Source of the DNA: Adineta vaga
Taxonomy: Eukaryota; Rotifera
DNA length: 64,000 bases
Direction of reading: 5' to 3'
NCBI GenBank assembly: GCA_021613535.1
Contig: CP075494.1
Coordinates: 10,540,001-10,604,000, forward strand
Below, in pieces: positions 63,714 through 64,000 of the stretch. The first letter of the stretch is position 1; every line of letters starts with the position of its first letter. Below the pieces are notes generated by a model. That model was given only the letters and a program-made list of their open reading frames with translations. It made no database searches and was not told the origin of the DNA. A program made the translations under genes and the position numbers.

Positions 63714-64000
63714 ATGGATGATAAAATTGCTTGTATTCTTAGTTTACCGGACGAATTATTGCTTGCTATTTTGAAGAAACTCAACAATATTGATGCATTA
63801 TATTCACTGGTTGATATTCATGAGAAACTTGACAGAGTCGTATGTGATGCTAATTGCAGTAGAACTGTTGATCTAACGACAATATTACCACATGGCGGCT
63901 TGCATGATTCATTGGAAGACCATATTATCAATCGATTTCAAACATTGATATTATCTCATATCCATAAATACTTGAAGTCTCTTACTGTTGAAGCAGTATT
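63714..64000 (+). CDS. F-box-like protein, 3' end off the window
   Basis: Probable substrate adaptor of an SCF ubiquitin ligase, or a member of the large bdelloid F-box-like family. The ATG at 63714 opens a frame that stays open to the window end (about 95 codons). It begins MDDKIACILSLPDELLLAIL, the LPDELL core of an F-box, with a helical continuation KKLNNIDALYSLVDIHEKLD. The C-terminal part (NRFQTLILSHIHKYLKSLTV) resembles the repeat-like region that follows in bdelloid family members. No stop lies within the window, so length and C-terminal domain are unknown. The start is chosen as the first Met of the frame before the motif. Confidence 0.75.
   Translation, partial: MDDKIACILSLPDELLLAILKKLNNIDALYSLVDIHEKLDRVVCDANCSRTVDLTTILPHGGLHDSLEDHIINRFQTLILSHIHKYLKSLTVEAV

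Noticed and set aside
63373-63774. 133-codon open frame overlapping the F-box-like start
   Set aside because: It is in another frame from the LPDELL motif and shows no domain of its own.

Overview
The window looks like nuclear DNA of a small protostome animal, most probably a bdelloid rotifer. This is inferred from the DNA. It is AT-rich and gene-dense, with about 26 protein genes in 64 kb. Introns are mostly 50-60 bp with GTAAG...TAG borders. The genes are animal genes: a TRAF adaptor, a protostome-type intermediate filament protein, PPEF, zyxin/LPP, a nicotinic-type channel subunit and rhodopsin-like receptors. A single-exon 7TM receptor and an F-box-like gene at the right edge are both of a style common in bdelloids. 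There are no rRNA genes, convincing tRNAs, CRISPR arrays or bacterial features.

Layout, left to right. 1-1587 (-) is a TRAF adaptor cut by the left edge. 1588-4941 is non-coding and holds a terminal-inverted-repeat element at about 1799-2677. Histone H3.3 (-, 4942-5464) is divergent from SNX27 (+, 5812-7818), which is followed head-to-tail by SNX17 (+, 8285-9628). A small secreted-peptide precursor (-, 9910-10433) lies next to an orexin/allatotropin-type receptor (-, 10743-13559). One intron of that receptor holds an intronless type I membrane protein gene on the other strand (12222-13025). PPP1R42 (-, 14931-16678) is divergent from DDX51 (+, 17129-18750), which is only 69 bp from a Suc_Fer/Apd1-like iron-sulfur protein (+, 18820-20071). 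Next come a Cys-loop channel subunit (+), an intermediate filament protein (+), two divergent TALE homeobox genes (+) with a small CFAP97-like gene (-) between them, PPEF (-), ZCCHC10 (-), a 76-residue mitochondrial-looking protein (+), SGF29 (-), GTF2F1 (+), RhoA (-), a RING-RecQ/BLM helicase (-), importin-13 (-), a single-exon GPCR (-), IDH3A (+), an nrf-6-type acyltransferase (+), a one-box HMG protein (+), a zyxin/LPP LIM protein (-) and an F-box-like gene (+, cut by the right edge).

The genes do not form one pathway. Local pairings still stand out. The two endosomal cargo adaptors of retromer (SNX27) and retriever (SNX17) are adjacent. A secreted, possibly amidated peptide sits beside a peptide receptor. 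DDX51 and the Suc_Fer gene, and importin-13 and the helicase, are packed like operons. Several start codons have a splice-acceptor-like AG just upstream, which fits the spliced-leader trans-splicing known in rotifers.

The most unusual single gene is the helicase, where an in-frame RING finger precedes a complete BLM-type RecQ core (helicase, RQC, HRDC). The PPEF phosphatase also carries an unusual C-terminal tandem array of PKA-type RRPS sites. Exon borders were read by eye from splice consensus, reading frame and family similarity; no search or transcript data were available.
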